DNA from: Pontibacillus salicampi
GTDB taxonomy: Bacteria > Bacillota > Bacilli > Bacillales > BH030062
Length of the DNA: 64,000 nucleotides
Direction of reading: 5' to 3'
Assembly: GCF_042434395.1 (NCBI RefSeq)
Contig: NZ_JBHLTP010000003.1
Span: 124,001-188,000, forward strand
The notes beneath the pieces were generated by a model. The model had not been told where the DNA came from, did not search any database, and saw only the letters and a program-made list of their open reading frames with translations. The stretch's first letter is position 1, and the number at the start of each line of letters is the position of its first letter. Below, one piece after another: positions 7,477 to 15,925 of the stretch. Position numbers and translations under genes: made by a program.

Positions 7477-8214
7477 TTGATTACATCATTGCAAAATGGG
7501 TACGTGAAAAAATGGCGAAAATTAAAACGTAAAAGAGGCAGGGAAAAGGAGCAGGCATTTCTTATTGAAGGGTTCCACCTGCTTGAAGAAGCGTTACAGA
7601 GCGATTGGACAGTGGAGGAGATAATTTTTCGTGAGGGTATCGATATTCAAAACGAATGGCAGCCCTATAAATGGTTTCAGGTAAATGATGCGGTATTTCA
7701 GGAAATTACCCAAACAGAAAATCCCCAGGGTGTTGCGGCAGTCGTTAGCATGAAGGAAATAGAATGGTCTGGAGGCTCACGAGTGTTAATGCTTGATTCT
7801 ATTCAGGATCCTGGAAACTTGGGAACTTTAATTAGAACGGCAGATGCAGCAGGCTTCGATGGAGTAATCGTAGGACAGGGAACGGTAGATCCATTTAATG
7901 ATAAAGTGCTTCGAGCTACGCAAGGTTCTATGTTTCATGTACCGATATATGTGGGAGACATAGCAAAATGGACGGCTGAGCTAAAGCAACAAGGCTTCGC
8001 TATCTGGGCAACGGCTCTCGATGAAGCGACCTCCTACCAACACCTGCCACCTGTAACACCAGTTGCACTTATGGTTGGGAATGAGGGAGCTGGTGTTCAG
8101 AAGGATTACTTGGAGATAGCAGATGAACGCGTCCACATTCCTATTTATGGAGAAGCTGAATCATTAAATGTAGCAATTGCCTCCGGAATTTTAATGTATT
8201 ATTTACGCTCCTAG
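7477..8214 (+). CDS. ysgA: TrmH/SpoU family RNA methyltransferase
   Basis: A 245-residue SPOUT-class methyltransferase that transfers methyl from S-adenosylmethionine to rRNA or tRNA. An N-terminal SpoU substrate-binding domain (about 1-90) precedes the knotted catalytic domain with motif 1 DPGNLGTLIRTADAAGFDG, motif 2 LMVGNEGAGV and motif 3 IPIYGEAESLNVAIASGI. The TTG start at 7477 follows AGAGGA at 7462-7467. In B. subtilis ysgA sits between sspI and pheS, as here. The exact modified nucleotide is not evident. Confidence 0.88.
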   Translation: MITSLQNGYVKKWRKLKRKRGREKEQAFLIEGFHLLEEALQSDWTVEEIIFREGIDIQNEWQPYKWFQVNDAVFQEITQTENPQGVAAVVSMKEIEWSGGSRVLMLDSIQDPGNLGTLIRTADAAGFDGVIVGQGTVDPFNDKVLRATQGSMFHVPIYVGDIAKWTAELKQQGFAIWATALDEATSYQHLPPVTPVALMVGNEGAGVQKDYLEIADERVHIPIYGEAESLNVAIASGILMYYLRS

Positions 8215-8274
8215 GGTTGCAACTTTGTCTTTGCTTCCCTATAATAAGTTAAAGTTAATATAATACGTAAAAGC

Positions 8275-8538
8275 GTTGAAAGAGCTAGTAAATGATTACG
8301 TCATTACAGTTAAAGGGAAGAAATGTCATGGACTGAGAGCATTTCTACTGTAGTACTCATTGAAATTTCACTCTGGAGCTGACACTAGGACCTTGCGATA
8401 GTAAGTAAAGGTGTTCCGGATTGTAATCCGTTAACAATGAAATTGAGTGGTCACTTGTCATACAAGTGTCAACCAGGGTGGTAACGCGTGATATATATAA
8501 GTCTCGTCCCTTTTTATAGGGATGGGGCTTTTTTTTTG
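8275..8538 (+). promoter_or_regulatory. T-box leader (tRNA-Phe sensing) of pheST
   Basis: The untranslated region carries the T-box sequence CCAGGGTGGTAACGCG (8473-8488), which pairs with the acceptor end of uncharged tRNA, and a terminator (arms about 8499-8510 and 8518-8529, then T9). A TTC triplet at 8414-8416, in the loop before a small CGGATT/AATCCG hairpin, is the likely specifier for tRNA-Phe. A TATAAT (8259-8264) precedes the leader, but I see no good -35. Uncharged tRNA-Phe should stabilise the antiterminator and raise pheST expression. Confidence 0.92.
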
Positions 8539-8570
8539 TATATAGGTTTGATTATAAAGGAGGAAACGTG

Positions 8571-9605
8571 ATGAAGGAAAGGTTAATGGAACTGAAGCAT
8601 GAAGCGCTTGAAAAAGTAACACATGCAACAGACGTGAAAGGTCTTCAGGATGTCAGAGTACAATACCTTGGGAAAAAGGGTCCTATTACGGAAGTGCTCC
8701 GTGGAATGGGGAAATTGTCTGCGGAAGAACGTCCTGTAATTGGTCAGCTTGCAAACGAGGTTCGCGAAGAAATAGCTAATGCTATTGAACAAAAACAGGC
8801 GAATCTTGAGGCAGCTGCCTTAGAAAAGCAGTTAGAAGATGAAACAATTGATGTCACGTTGCCAGGTCGGCCGGTACAGCAGGGTGGCCGCCATCTCCTT
8901 ACCAATATCATTGAAGAGATAGAAGATCTGTTTATAGGGATGGGCTTTGAAGTCGCGGAAGGTCCTGAAGTAGAAACAGACTATTATAACTTTGAAGCAT
9001 TAAACTTACCAAAAGGTCACCCGGCTCGGGATATGCAGGATTCGTTCTATATTACAGAAGAGCTGTTGATGAGAACGCACACCTCTCCTGTTCAAGCGAG
9101 ATCCATGGAGAAGCACGAGGGGAAAGGACCTGTGAAAGTTATTTGCCCTGGTAAGGTGTATCGCCGTGATACCGATGACGCGACTCACTCTCACCAATTC
9201 ACTCAAATTGAAGGTTTACTAGTAGACGAACACGTTCGCATGAGTGACTTGAAAGGTGTTTTGAATGCTTTTGCTAAACAAATGTTTGGTGAAGAGAGAG
9301 AAATACGACTTCGTCCAAGCTTCTTCCCATTCACAGAACCATCTGTAGAAATGGATATTTCCTGTAAAATGTGTGGTGGAGAAGGCTGTTCAGTTTGTAA
9401 AGGGACAGGATGGATCGAAATATTAGGTGCAGGTATGGTTCATCCAAACGTATTAGAAATGGCTGGCTACGATTCTAACAAATATACAGGGTTTGCTTTT
9501 GGTATGGGACCGGAAAGAATAGCAATGTTGAAATATGGAATCGACGATATAAGACATTTCTATACCAACGATGTTCGTTTCCTAAATCAATTCCATAAGG
9601 CGTAA
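8571..9605 (+). CDS. pheS: Phenylalanyl-tRNA synthetase alpha subunit
   Basis: The catalytic subunit (344 residues) of the alpha2-beta2 enzyme that charges tRNA-Phe. An N-terminal coiled coil (about 1-90) is followed by the class II core: GRHLLTNIIEEIEDLFIGMGF, motif 2 YRRDTDDATHSHQFTQIEG and motif 3 GMGPERIAMLKYGIDDIRHF. A CKMCGGEGCSVCKGTGW cysteine cluster is usual in Firmicutes. I choose the ATG at 8571 for spacing from AAAGGAGG, though GTG at 8568 is in frame. It is 15 bp from pheT and T-box controlled. Confidence 0.98.
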   Translation: MKERLMELKHEALEKVTHATDVKGLQDVRVQYLGKKGPITEVLRGMGKLSAEERPVIGQLANEVREEIANAIEQKQANLEAAALEKQLEDETIDVTLPGRPVQQGGRHLLTNIIEEIEDLFIGMGFEVAEGPEVETDYYNFEALNLPKGHPARDMQDSFYITEELLMRTHTSPVQARSMEKHEGKGPVKVICPGKVYRRDTDDATHSHQFTQIEGLLVDEHVRMSDLKGVLNAFAKQMFGEEREIRLRPSFFPFTEPSVEMDISCKMCGGEGCSVCKGTGWIEILGAGMVHPNVLEMAGYDSNKYTGFAFGMGPERIAMLKYGIDDIRHFYTNDVRFLNQFHKA

Positions 9606-9620
9606 AGGAGGAGGAATCAT

Positions 9621-12053
9621 ATGTTCGTATCATTAAATTGGCTCAAGCAATATGTAGACCTACAAGGGCTATCGCCAGAAGAGCTGGCAGAGAAAATCAC
9701 AAAAACCGGTATCGAGGTTGAGGGTGTGGAAGCATTCGGATCTTATATCCAACAGCTAGTAGTAGGCCATGTTGAAGAGTGTGAACAGCATCCGAATGCT
9801 GATAAATTAAATGTCTGTCAAGTAAATGTGGGAGAAGAGATGCTGCAAATTGTTTGTGGAGCACCTAATATTGCTGCTGGTCAGAAAGTAGCAGTGGCAA
9901 AGCCGGGCGCTGTGCTTCCTGGTAATTTTACAATTAAAAAAGCTAAGCTGAGAGGTGTAGAATCAAATGGTATGATTTGCTCCTTGCAAGAGCTTGGTAT
10001 TGATGCTAAATATGTACCAAAAGAATACGAAGATGGTATTTATGTTATGCCGGAAGATGCAGAGACAGGGGCAGATGCTAATGCACTCCTGAATTTGGAT
10101 GATGTTATTTTAGAGCTTGGCTTGACTCCTAATCGTTCAGATGCATTAAGCATGTTAGGAGTAGCCTATGAAGTAGCAGCTATATTGGATCAACCGCTCC
10201 ACCTTCCTGAAGAAGAAGTTCCAGTAGTAGACAGGAAAGCGGAGGATGCTATCGCTGTGAATGTAGAGAATCCTGAGCTTAATCCGTATTATGGGGCGTT
10301 TGTTATTCGTAACATTACAGTAGGGCCTTCTCCATTATGGATGAAAAATCGTTTGATATCAGCCGGTATTCGTCCAATAAATAATGTGGTGGATATTACG
10401 AACTACGTATTGATGGAATATGGTCAGCCACTTCATGCTTTCGATTATGACCGCTTTGGCTCGAAGGAGATCGTTGTAAGGACAGCAGTAAATGGGGAGA
10501 CATTCCGTACACTCGATGATGAAGAGCGAACTCTTTCTTCTGATCAGTTGGTAATCACAAATGGTCAACAGCCCGTTGCACTAGCAGGTGTTATGGGTGG
10601 GGCTGATTCAGAGGTGCAAGAAGATACAAGCACCATTTTAGTAGAAGCGGCTTACTTTGATGCTCAAACAGTGCGTAATACATCTAAAGCTCATGGATTA
10701 AGAAGTGAATCCTCTATCCGTTTTGAAAAAGGCGTCGATCCTGACCGGGTGAAACGTGCTGGACTTCGTGCCTGCCAATTACTTGTGCAGTATGCTGGTG
10801 GAGAAGTATTAGAAGGAATCGTCGACTTTGATGAACTATCCTATGAGGAGGAGAAGGTTTCCTTTACGACTTCAAGGATGAATCATGTTATCGGGGCTGA
10901 AATGACCCATGAGGATATTAAAGAAATTTTACGTAAGCTTCAATTTGAGTATAGTCAAGATGGAGAAACGTTTGAAGTACACGTTCCTACACGCAGACAG
11001 GATATAACTATCTTTGAAGATATGGTCGAAGAGATAGCAAGAATGTATGGGTACGACAACCTTCCATTTACTATGCCACAAGGCGCTTCCAATGCTGGAG
11101 GACTTACGAATCATCAATCCTTGCGCCGGAAAGTACGCACTTATCTCGAGGGGGCAGGTTTATCCGAGGCTATTACCTATTCGTTAACAACAAATGAAAG
11201 AGCGAATTTATTAGTTTCCCCTGAGCTGGCAACAGGAAACAAACGTCCCGTTCACTTGGCTATGCCGATGAGTGAAGAGCATAGTCATTTGCGTTTAAGC
11301 ATGCTTCCTGAGCTGTTAGCTTCAGCATCCTACAACGTCGCCCGTAAGCAGCAGGACGTCATGTTCTATGAAGTAGGTTCTGTATATGTGACCGAAGAGG
11401 AAGTGCTCACTTCCCAACCTATAGAGCAAGAAAGGTTGGCTGGTGTGTTGACAGGTAATTGGTTAGCACATGCATGGCAGCAAGAGAAGAAGGCAGTCGA
11501 TTTCTTTGTGGCAAAGGGGATACTAGAAGGACTGTTTCATTTCCTCGATGTAACATCAGCCGTTCGTTTTAAGCAAACGAAATTAGCTGGAATGCACCCT
11601 GGACAAACAGCAGAAGTTATACTGCATGACCAAACGATAGGTTTCGTCGGTCAGCTTCATCCTTCCTTACAAAAACAATACGATTTGAAGAGCACGTTTG
11701 TATATGATATTGATCTACAAGCTGTGATAGAGGCTGCCGAACAGGAAGAAAGCTATACTCCAATCCCTCGCCACCCATCTGTCAGCCGAGATATTGCACT
11801 AGTGGTGGACGAAGATGTAAAAGCAGCAGAGCTGCAGCGTACGATTATGGAAACAGGACAACCATTGGTTCAGCACGCATTGGTTTTTGACCTTTATCAA
11901 GGAGAGCATTTACCAGAAGGGAAGAAATCTCTTGCCTTCACGCTTCGTTATTTAAATCCTGAGCGTACATTAACGGACGAAGAGGTAGAAGAGACGCATC
12001 AAGCTATTCTTGAGAAAGTAAAAGAGTCATTTAATGCAGAGCTAAGAGGGTAA
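9621..12053 (+). CDS. pheT: Phenylalanyl-tRNA synthetase beta subunit
   Basis: The 810-residue partner of PheS. Domains in order: EMAP-like tRNA-binding domain (about 40-150, with CEQHPNADKLNVCQV), B3/B4 editing domain (about 210-390, with the ALAGVMGG and RSESSIRFEKGVDP stretches), B5 domain (about 405-475), the catalytic-like core, and the C-terminal ferredoxin-fold anticodon-binding domain (about 717-810, starting IPRHPSVSRDIALVVDE). Length matches B. subtilis PheT. A strong AAAGGAGGAGG lies before the ATG and a terminator follows. Confidence 0.98.
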   Translation: MFVSLNWLKQYVDLQGLSPEELAEKITKTGIEVEGVEAFGSYIQQLVVGHVEECEQHPNADKLNVCQVNVGEEMLQIVCGAPNIAAGQKVAVAKPGAVLPGNFTIKKAKLRGVESNGMICSLQELGIDAKYVPKEYEDGIYVMPEDAETGADANALLNLDDVILELGLTPNRSDALSMLGVAYEVAAILDQPLHLPEEEVPVVDRKAEDAIAVNVENPELNPYYGAFVIRNITVGPSPLWMKNRLISAGIRPINNVVDITNYVLMEYGQPLHAFDYDRFGSKEIVVRTAVNGETFRTLDDEERTLSSDQLVITNGQQPVALAGVMGGADSEVQEDTSTILVEAAYFDAQTVRNTSKAHGLRSESSIRFEKGVDPDRVKRAGLRACQLLVQYAGGEVLEGIVDFDELSYEEEKVSFTTSRMNHVIGAEMTHEDIKEILRKLQFEYSQDGETFEVHVPTRRQDITIFEDMVEEIARMYGYDNLPFTMPQGASNAGGLTNHQSLRRKVRTYLEGAGLSEAITYSLTTNERANLLVSPELATGNKRPVHLAMPMSEEHSHLRLSMLPELLASASYNVARKQQDVMFYEVGSVYVTEEEVLTSQPIEQERLAGVLTGNWLAHAWQQEKKAVDFFVAKGILEGLFHFLDVTSAVRFKQTKLAGMHPGQTAEVILHDQTIGFVGQLHPSLQKQYDLKSTFVYDIDLQAVIEAAEQEESYTPIPRHPSVSRDIALVVDEDVKAAELQRTIMETGQPLVQHALVFDLYQGEHLPEGKKSLAFTLRYLNPERTLTDEEVEETHQAILEKVKESFNAELRG

Positions 12054-12059
12054 AGAGAA

Positions 12060-12088
12060 CCCAGACAGTATAACCTGTCTGGGTTTTT
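12060..12088 (+). terminator. Terminator after pheT
   Basis: Perfect nine-base arms CCCAGACAG and CTGTCTGGG with a six-base loop, then T5. Confidence 0.92.
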
Positions 12089-12140
12089 CAGCATGTACAC
12101 TACACTAGAAAAAGAACGGCTGATGGAACAGCTCTCCCAG

Positions 12141-12211
12141 CATTTATAGGCGAATTTTTACATTTATAAGCTGATTTTAAAAAATATGAGCGAATTTCAA
12201 AATTTATGAGC
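12141..12211. repeat. 20-bp period tandem repeat, 3.5 copies
   Basis: Four consecutive units of exactly 20 bp begin at 12141, 12161, 12181 and 12201 (the last is partial). They share the pattern ATTTATRRGCGAATTTYAA with a few substitutions per copy. Intergenic, AT-rich, between pheT and the YitT-type gene. Function unknown. Confidence 0.75.
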
Positions 12212-12232
12212 ACCACACCAGAAAATCGCAAA

Positions 12233-12267
12233 CCCCTCCAAGCGGAAAAGGATTGGGAGCTTTTTCT
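12233..12267 (+). terminator. Second terminator-like hairpin before the YitT-type gene
   Basis: CCCTCCAA and TTGGGAG pair with one bulge around GCGGAAAAGGA and are followed by CTTTTTC. It could terminate residual read-through from pheT. Confidence 0.5.
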
Positions 12268-12382
12268 ATGATTATCGAAAACAGTTTCCTCGTATATGTG
12301 CCCTTCAAGGAATTCTATTTTACGATTGACGTCTTTTCCCCCATAATAGTATCTAATAAAAAACTAATATGGGGAAGGATGG

Positions 12383-13219
12383 GTGATGACGGTGAAGTCA
12401 ATAATGTCTAGAATTGTGCTGATCACGATTGGGTCGCTTATATTTGCAATCGGTATTAATTATTTTGCTATTCCTAATAAACTCGCAGAGGGTGGTGTAA
12501 TCGGGATTGCACTCGTACTCCACTATGTGTTGGATTGGTCCACAGGCCTCGTCACCTATATACTTAACATTATTCTAATTGGAATCGGGTATAAGTTTTT
12601 AGATAAGCATATGATGGGATATACGTTATATGGAGTAGCTGCTCTGTCCATTGCCTTGTGGGTAACGGAAGGAATTGGACAGCCTGTTGTAGATGATACA
12701 TTATTGGCACCTATATATGCAGGATTATTCGTTGGAGCAGGAGTGGGGATAACATTTCGTTCTGGTGCTACATCAGGCGGAACACAAATCGTCTCCAAAA
12801 TGCTGAATCAATACTTTGGATGGAGCATGGCCAGCGCTACCCTTGTAATCGATTTATTTGTTATTGGGGCATCTGTGTTTGTAATAGGACAAAAAAAAGC
12901 AATGCTTACTTTAATTGCAATCTACGTAGGGGCGAAAGCCATTGATTTTATTGTGGATGGTATGAATATACGAAAGGCAGTTACTATTATTTCAGATGAT
13001 TCTGAGCTAGTATTAGAAAAAATAAATGAAAATTTCACAAGAGGTGTGACTGTCTTTAATGGACAAGGTGGATACACCAAGGAAAAGAAGAACGTATTAT
13101 TTGCAGTTGTTAATTTCCAAGAAACGGTTAGACTGCAAAGACTAGTGGAAGAAGTAGATTCTGAAGCTTTCGTTGTAATACATGATGTGCGTGGTGCGTT
13201 TGGTGGAGGATTTAAATAG
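12383..13219 (+). CDS. YitT family membrane protein (DUF161/DUF2179)
   Basis: A 278-residue membrane protein. Five or six hydrophobic helices fill residues 8-185, including the glycine-rich AEGGVIGIALVLHY and the GVGITFRSGATSGGTQIVSKML segments typical of the YitT/DUF161 family. A C-terminal cytoplasmic DUF2179 domain (about 195-278) follows, with VTIISDDSELVLEKI and TRGVTVFNGQGGYT. B. subtilis has several paralogues, so no symbol is given. Transport activity is suspected in the family but not established. Start is GTG 12383 or ATG 12386; both suit the purine-rich GGGGAAGGATGGG upstream. Confidence 0.8.
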   Translation: MMTVKSIMSRIVLITIGSLIFAIGINYFAIPNKLAEGGVIGIALVLHYVLDWSTGLVTYILNIILIGIGYKFLDKHMMGYTLYGVAALSIALWVTEGIGQPVVDDTLLAPIYAGLFVGAGVGITFRSGATSGGTQIVSKMLNQYFGWSMASATLVIDLFVIGASVFVIGQKKAMLTLIAIYVGAKAIDFIVDGMNIRKAVTIISDDSELVLEKINENFTRGVTVFNGQGGYTKEKKNVLFAVVNFQETVRLQRLVEEVDSEAFVVIHDVRGAFGGGFK

Positions 13220-13255
13220 CTATACTGCAAATAGGAAGAGAAGGGAGACATAGGA

Positions 13256-13756
13256 ATGGATACATTTTTAAAGAAGCACGGAACAATGATTGAAGAACAT
13301 ATGAGGGAGAAGTTAATAGGTAAAACGATAACGAATGTATATGAGCCTGAAGTATCAGAGGTGGTTAGAGGATATATACAATATGATAAACGCCCATTAT
13401 TAGCTGTTCATTATAGGTTTGCCGATAAGACAGAGCAGAACCAAAAAGCGGAAGATACTACCCAGAAGAAACCATTTGTAGAATTTGCTACAGAGCATTT
13501 TGTGAATCGGACTATTGAAAGGGTAGACATACACCTGGACAGTGGTGAGTATTATGTTGGTGTATATGTGGATGATGTAAGTGAGGACGGAAAAGTAGCT
13601 CTTCAAGTCCCATTGCACATCCATACCCATCATATAGATGAACAAGGAGACCCGGATGTATCGGATATTCCTATTTGGATTACGAGAGTCATTGGATTAG
13701 AGCCTCCGGAAAAACACCCGGAAGAGCAAGTGGTCGAAGAACCGGCTGATGAATAA
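13256..13756 (+). CDS. Hypothetical acidic cytoplasmic protein
   Basis: A 166-residue protein I do not recognise. It has no signal peptide or membrane segment. It begins with an amphipathic helix (DTFLKKHGTMIEEHMREKL), has alternating beta-rich stretches (LLAVHYRF, RVDIHLDSGEYYVGVYVDDV, VALQVPLHIHTHHID) and ends in an acidic proline-rich tail (EPPEKHPEEQVVEEPADE). AAGGGAG precedes the ATG and a terminator follows. It may share a transcript with the YitT-type gene 36 bp upstream. Confidence 0.65.
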   Translation: MDTFLKKHGTMIEEHMREKLIGKTITNVYEPEVSEVVRGYIQYDKRPLLAVHYRFADKTEQNQKAEDTTQKKPFVEFATEHFVNRTIERVDIHLDSGEYYVGVYVDDVSEDGKVALQVPLHIHTHHIDEQGDPDVSDIPIWITRVIGLEPPEKHPEEQVVEEPADE

Positions 13757-13772
13757 AATAGTAGAGGTAAAT

Positions 13773-13806
13773 AACCGTCCTTGTTTTAACAAGGACGGTT
13801 ATTTTG
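13773..13806 (+). terminator. Terminator after the 13256 gene
   Basis: Perfect arms AACCGTCCTTGT and ACAAGGACGGTT around TTTA, then ATTTTG. The 130 bases to the end of rnhC hold no recognisable feature. Confidence 0.88.
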
Positions 13807-13934
13807 TATGTATAGGTAACTTTCCTACTCCCTATATTCTGTTACGGTGCAGCCCCTCCACTTTATTCCCATTCCTCTATATTTTCTCCTTCAAGGCTTA
13901 AGATCATATCATCTATATGCGTTCATAAATAGCG

Positions 13935-14876
13935 TTATCGTTTGTGCAGCCTTTCCAGTGCTTTCTCTGTATTAGCGAAGTGAACCTTGGCATATCCCTG
14001 TAGAGCTTCTGAGCCTTGTTGCTGGATAAGGGTGGCAGCAACTTGATCAACTCGCTGTGATGCACCTTTTAATAGCTCCATCCCAGCTTCTTCAGAAAGC
14101 TTATTCATTTGTTTTACAAATGCAGATCTTGCAATGATAGAACCTGCTGCAACAGCTATAGAATGAGATTCAGCTTTTGTTAGAAAGTATGTGTTAGGCG
14201 GTAAAACCTCTTTTTCGGAAGCAAGGTGTTTTTTATATACTTGTGGTTGGGCAAATTGATCAATTACCCAAGCTTCCGGCTCAAACCCCAGTTTATTTAC
14301 TAATTTTTTATAAGCTTGATGATGCAGCATTGTCTTCATCTTCCCTTGTGTCCAGCCTTTTTGCTGAAGTTGATTATATTTCTCATTTCTTAGTACTACT
14401 AGAGAATATGGTATATTCATCTCGACAATGCGCTTTGCGATTCTTTGTATTTCCGGGTCCTTTAAATGTTTGGAATCCTTTACTCCAATTTGCTTTAGGG
14501 CATGTGTTTGCTCCTCTGTAACATACGCACAAGCCACGGTTATAGGACCGAAATAGTCCCCAGTACCCGCTTCATCACTGCCTACATGACTGGATTGTAG
14601 GATTTTATCTGATGGAGTATAGGGTGTTACGGCATTGGGCTTTGTGCTTTTTTTTGAAGGGGAAGAGGAGGCAGCATTTCCCCATTTATTTGCTTCCTGA
14701 AAATGATTAGGCCCCTGAAATAATACCTTTCCAGATTGATAGGCAGTAATAGAGCACCCTTGTACCTTGGCAGAGAATATGGAGCCTGGTGGGGTGGAGC
14801 CTTTTAAACTTGTATAATAATGCTTTTTCATACTGTATATTTGTTGTTTCGAAAGCTTCAATACAGATTGCGACAT
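13935..14876 (-). CDS. rnhC: Ribonuclease HIII
   Basis: A 313-residue type 2 RNase H that cuts the RNA strand of RNA-DNA hybrids. The N-terminal TBP-like substrate-binding domain spans about 1-85. The catalytic domain starts at GSDEAGTGDYFGPI (D101, E102), followed by KDSKHL and WVIDQFAQP. Length and order match B. subtilis RnhC. It is transcribed divergently from zapA, the usual Bacillus arrangement. Confidence 0.95.
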   Translation of the reverse strand: MSQSVLKLSKQQIYSMKKHYYTSLKGSTPPGSIFSAKVQGCSITAYQSGKVLFQGPNHFQEANKWGNAASSSPSKKSTKPNAVTPYTPSDKILQSSHVGSDEAGTGDYFGPITVACAYVTEEQTHALKQIGVKDSKHLKDPEIQRIAKRIVEMNIPYSLVVLRNEKYNQLQQKGWTQGKMKTMLHHQAYKKLVNKLGFEPEAWVIDQFAQPQVYKKHLASEKEVLPPNTYFLTKAESHSIAVAAGSIIARSAFVKQMNKLSEEAGMELLKGASQRVDQVAATLIQQQGSEALQGYAKVHFANTEKALERLHKR

Positions 14877-15019
14877 GCTATTTCTCCTTTGTAGTGCGTT
14901 TCATTCAGTATATCAAAAAAATAGTTATGTGAAAGATTGGAATGATAATGCTTTTTTTCTTTATAATATTCATGTTAATATATACGTTAGGATTCTATAG
15001 TGGATGAGGGGGCTTCTCT

Positions 15020-15295
15020 GTGTCGCAATCTGACAAAAAACGAACTACGGTTGACATTCATAACCGCACCTATAAGATAGTAGGAGACGAGCCTATTCAT
15101 CATATGCGTATGGTGGCGAGTCTAGTCGATCAACAAATGAAAGAAATTCAAGAGTCCAACCCCCGTTTAGATACAGCTCAACTAGCTGTTTTAACGGCAG
15201 TAAATACAATGAATGATTATATAAAACTTAAAGAAGATTACAATCAATTATTAGAACAAAAAAAGAAAGATGAGGATCATACAGAGCATGATTGA
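15020..15295 (+). CDS. zapA: Cell division protein ZapA
   Basis: A 91-residue protein that stabilises the FtsZ ring. The N-terminal globular part (KRTTVDIHNRTYKIVGDE, HHMRMVASLVDQQM) and the C-terminal coiled coil (MNDYIKLKEDYNQLLEQKKKDED) are the standard ZapA layout. It begins with GTG after a GAGGGGG site. Its last bases overlap the cvpA-family gene, so the two should be translated together. It is divergent from rnhC. Confidence 0.9.
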   Translation: MSQSDKKRTTVDIHNRTYKIVGDEPIHHMRMVASLVDQQMKEIQESNPRLDTAQLAVLTAVNTMNDYIKLKEDYNQLLEQKKKDEDHTEHD

Positions 15296-15848
15296 TTTAT
15301 TATTGCTTGTCATATTTGTATTAGGATTTCTAATTGGATTACGACGTGGATTTGTACTTCAGCTTCTTCATATGACGGGCTTTATTGTCGCATTTGTCGT
15401 AGCCGTCATATATTATGATGATTTGTCCCCGAAGCTTGATTTATGGATTCCCTATCCTGAATTACCAGAAAGCCAGCAATGGGCTATATTTTTAGAAAAT
15501 GTATCACTAGAAAGTGCCTTTTATAACGCAGTCGCGTTTGCAATAATCTTCTTCGGTATAAAGATAATAATGCAGATTATTGCTTCTATGCTTGATTTTC
15601 TGGCGGATTTACCAGTCCTGAATGTGGTAAACAACCTATTTGGTGGTGTATTAGGGCTGCTTGAAATATATTTTATTGTCTTCCTATTTCTTTATCTTGG
15701 AGCATTAGTACCAATTCCATTTATTCAAAATGCAGTGGATGGCTCCTTTATAGCACAAATGATTATTGAACACACGCCGCTGCTATCTAACCAAATCAAG
15801 ACGTTATGGTTTGAGCATGTAGCAGAGCACCTACCAAACTTCTCTTGA
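15288..15848 (+). CDS. yshB: CvpA family membrane protein (YshB)
   Basis: A 186-residue protein with four hydrophobic helices (about 2-18, 24-43, 78-100, 115-145), including the GLRRGFVLQLLHMTG loop of the CvpA family (colicin V production). Its role is not well defined in Bacillus. The ATG at 15288 is preferred because it matches the family N-terminus; an in-frame ATG at 15270 also exists. It overlaps the end of zapA by eight bases. A rho-independent hairpin overlaps its stop codon. Confidence 0.82.
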   Translation: MIDLLLLVIFVLGFLIGLRRGFVLQLLHMTGFIVAFVVAVIYYDDLSPKLDLWIPYPELPESQQWAIFLENVSLESAFYNAVAFAIIFFGIKIIMQIIASMLDFLADLPVLNVVNNLFGGVLGLLEIYFIVFLFLYLGALVPIPFIQNAVDGSFIAQMIIEHTPLLSNQIKTLWFEHVAEHLPNFS

Positions 15849-15863
15849 TGGAGAAGTTTTTTC
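15837..15863 (+). terminator. Terminator overlapping the yshB stop codon
   Basis: AACTTCTC (15837-15844) and GAGAAGTT (15851-15858) pair around TTGATG and run into six T. The 5' arm is inside the yshB coding sequence and the loop holds its TGA. It would separate zapA-yshB from polX. Confidence 0.8.
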
Positions 15864-15925
15864 TATACTATTGGATAATTTTGTTAAAACTATCACGAAG
15901 AAATTATAAGAAAATGGGTGAACTC

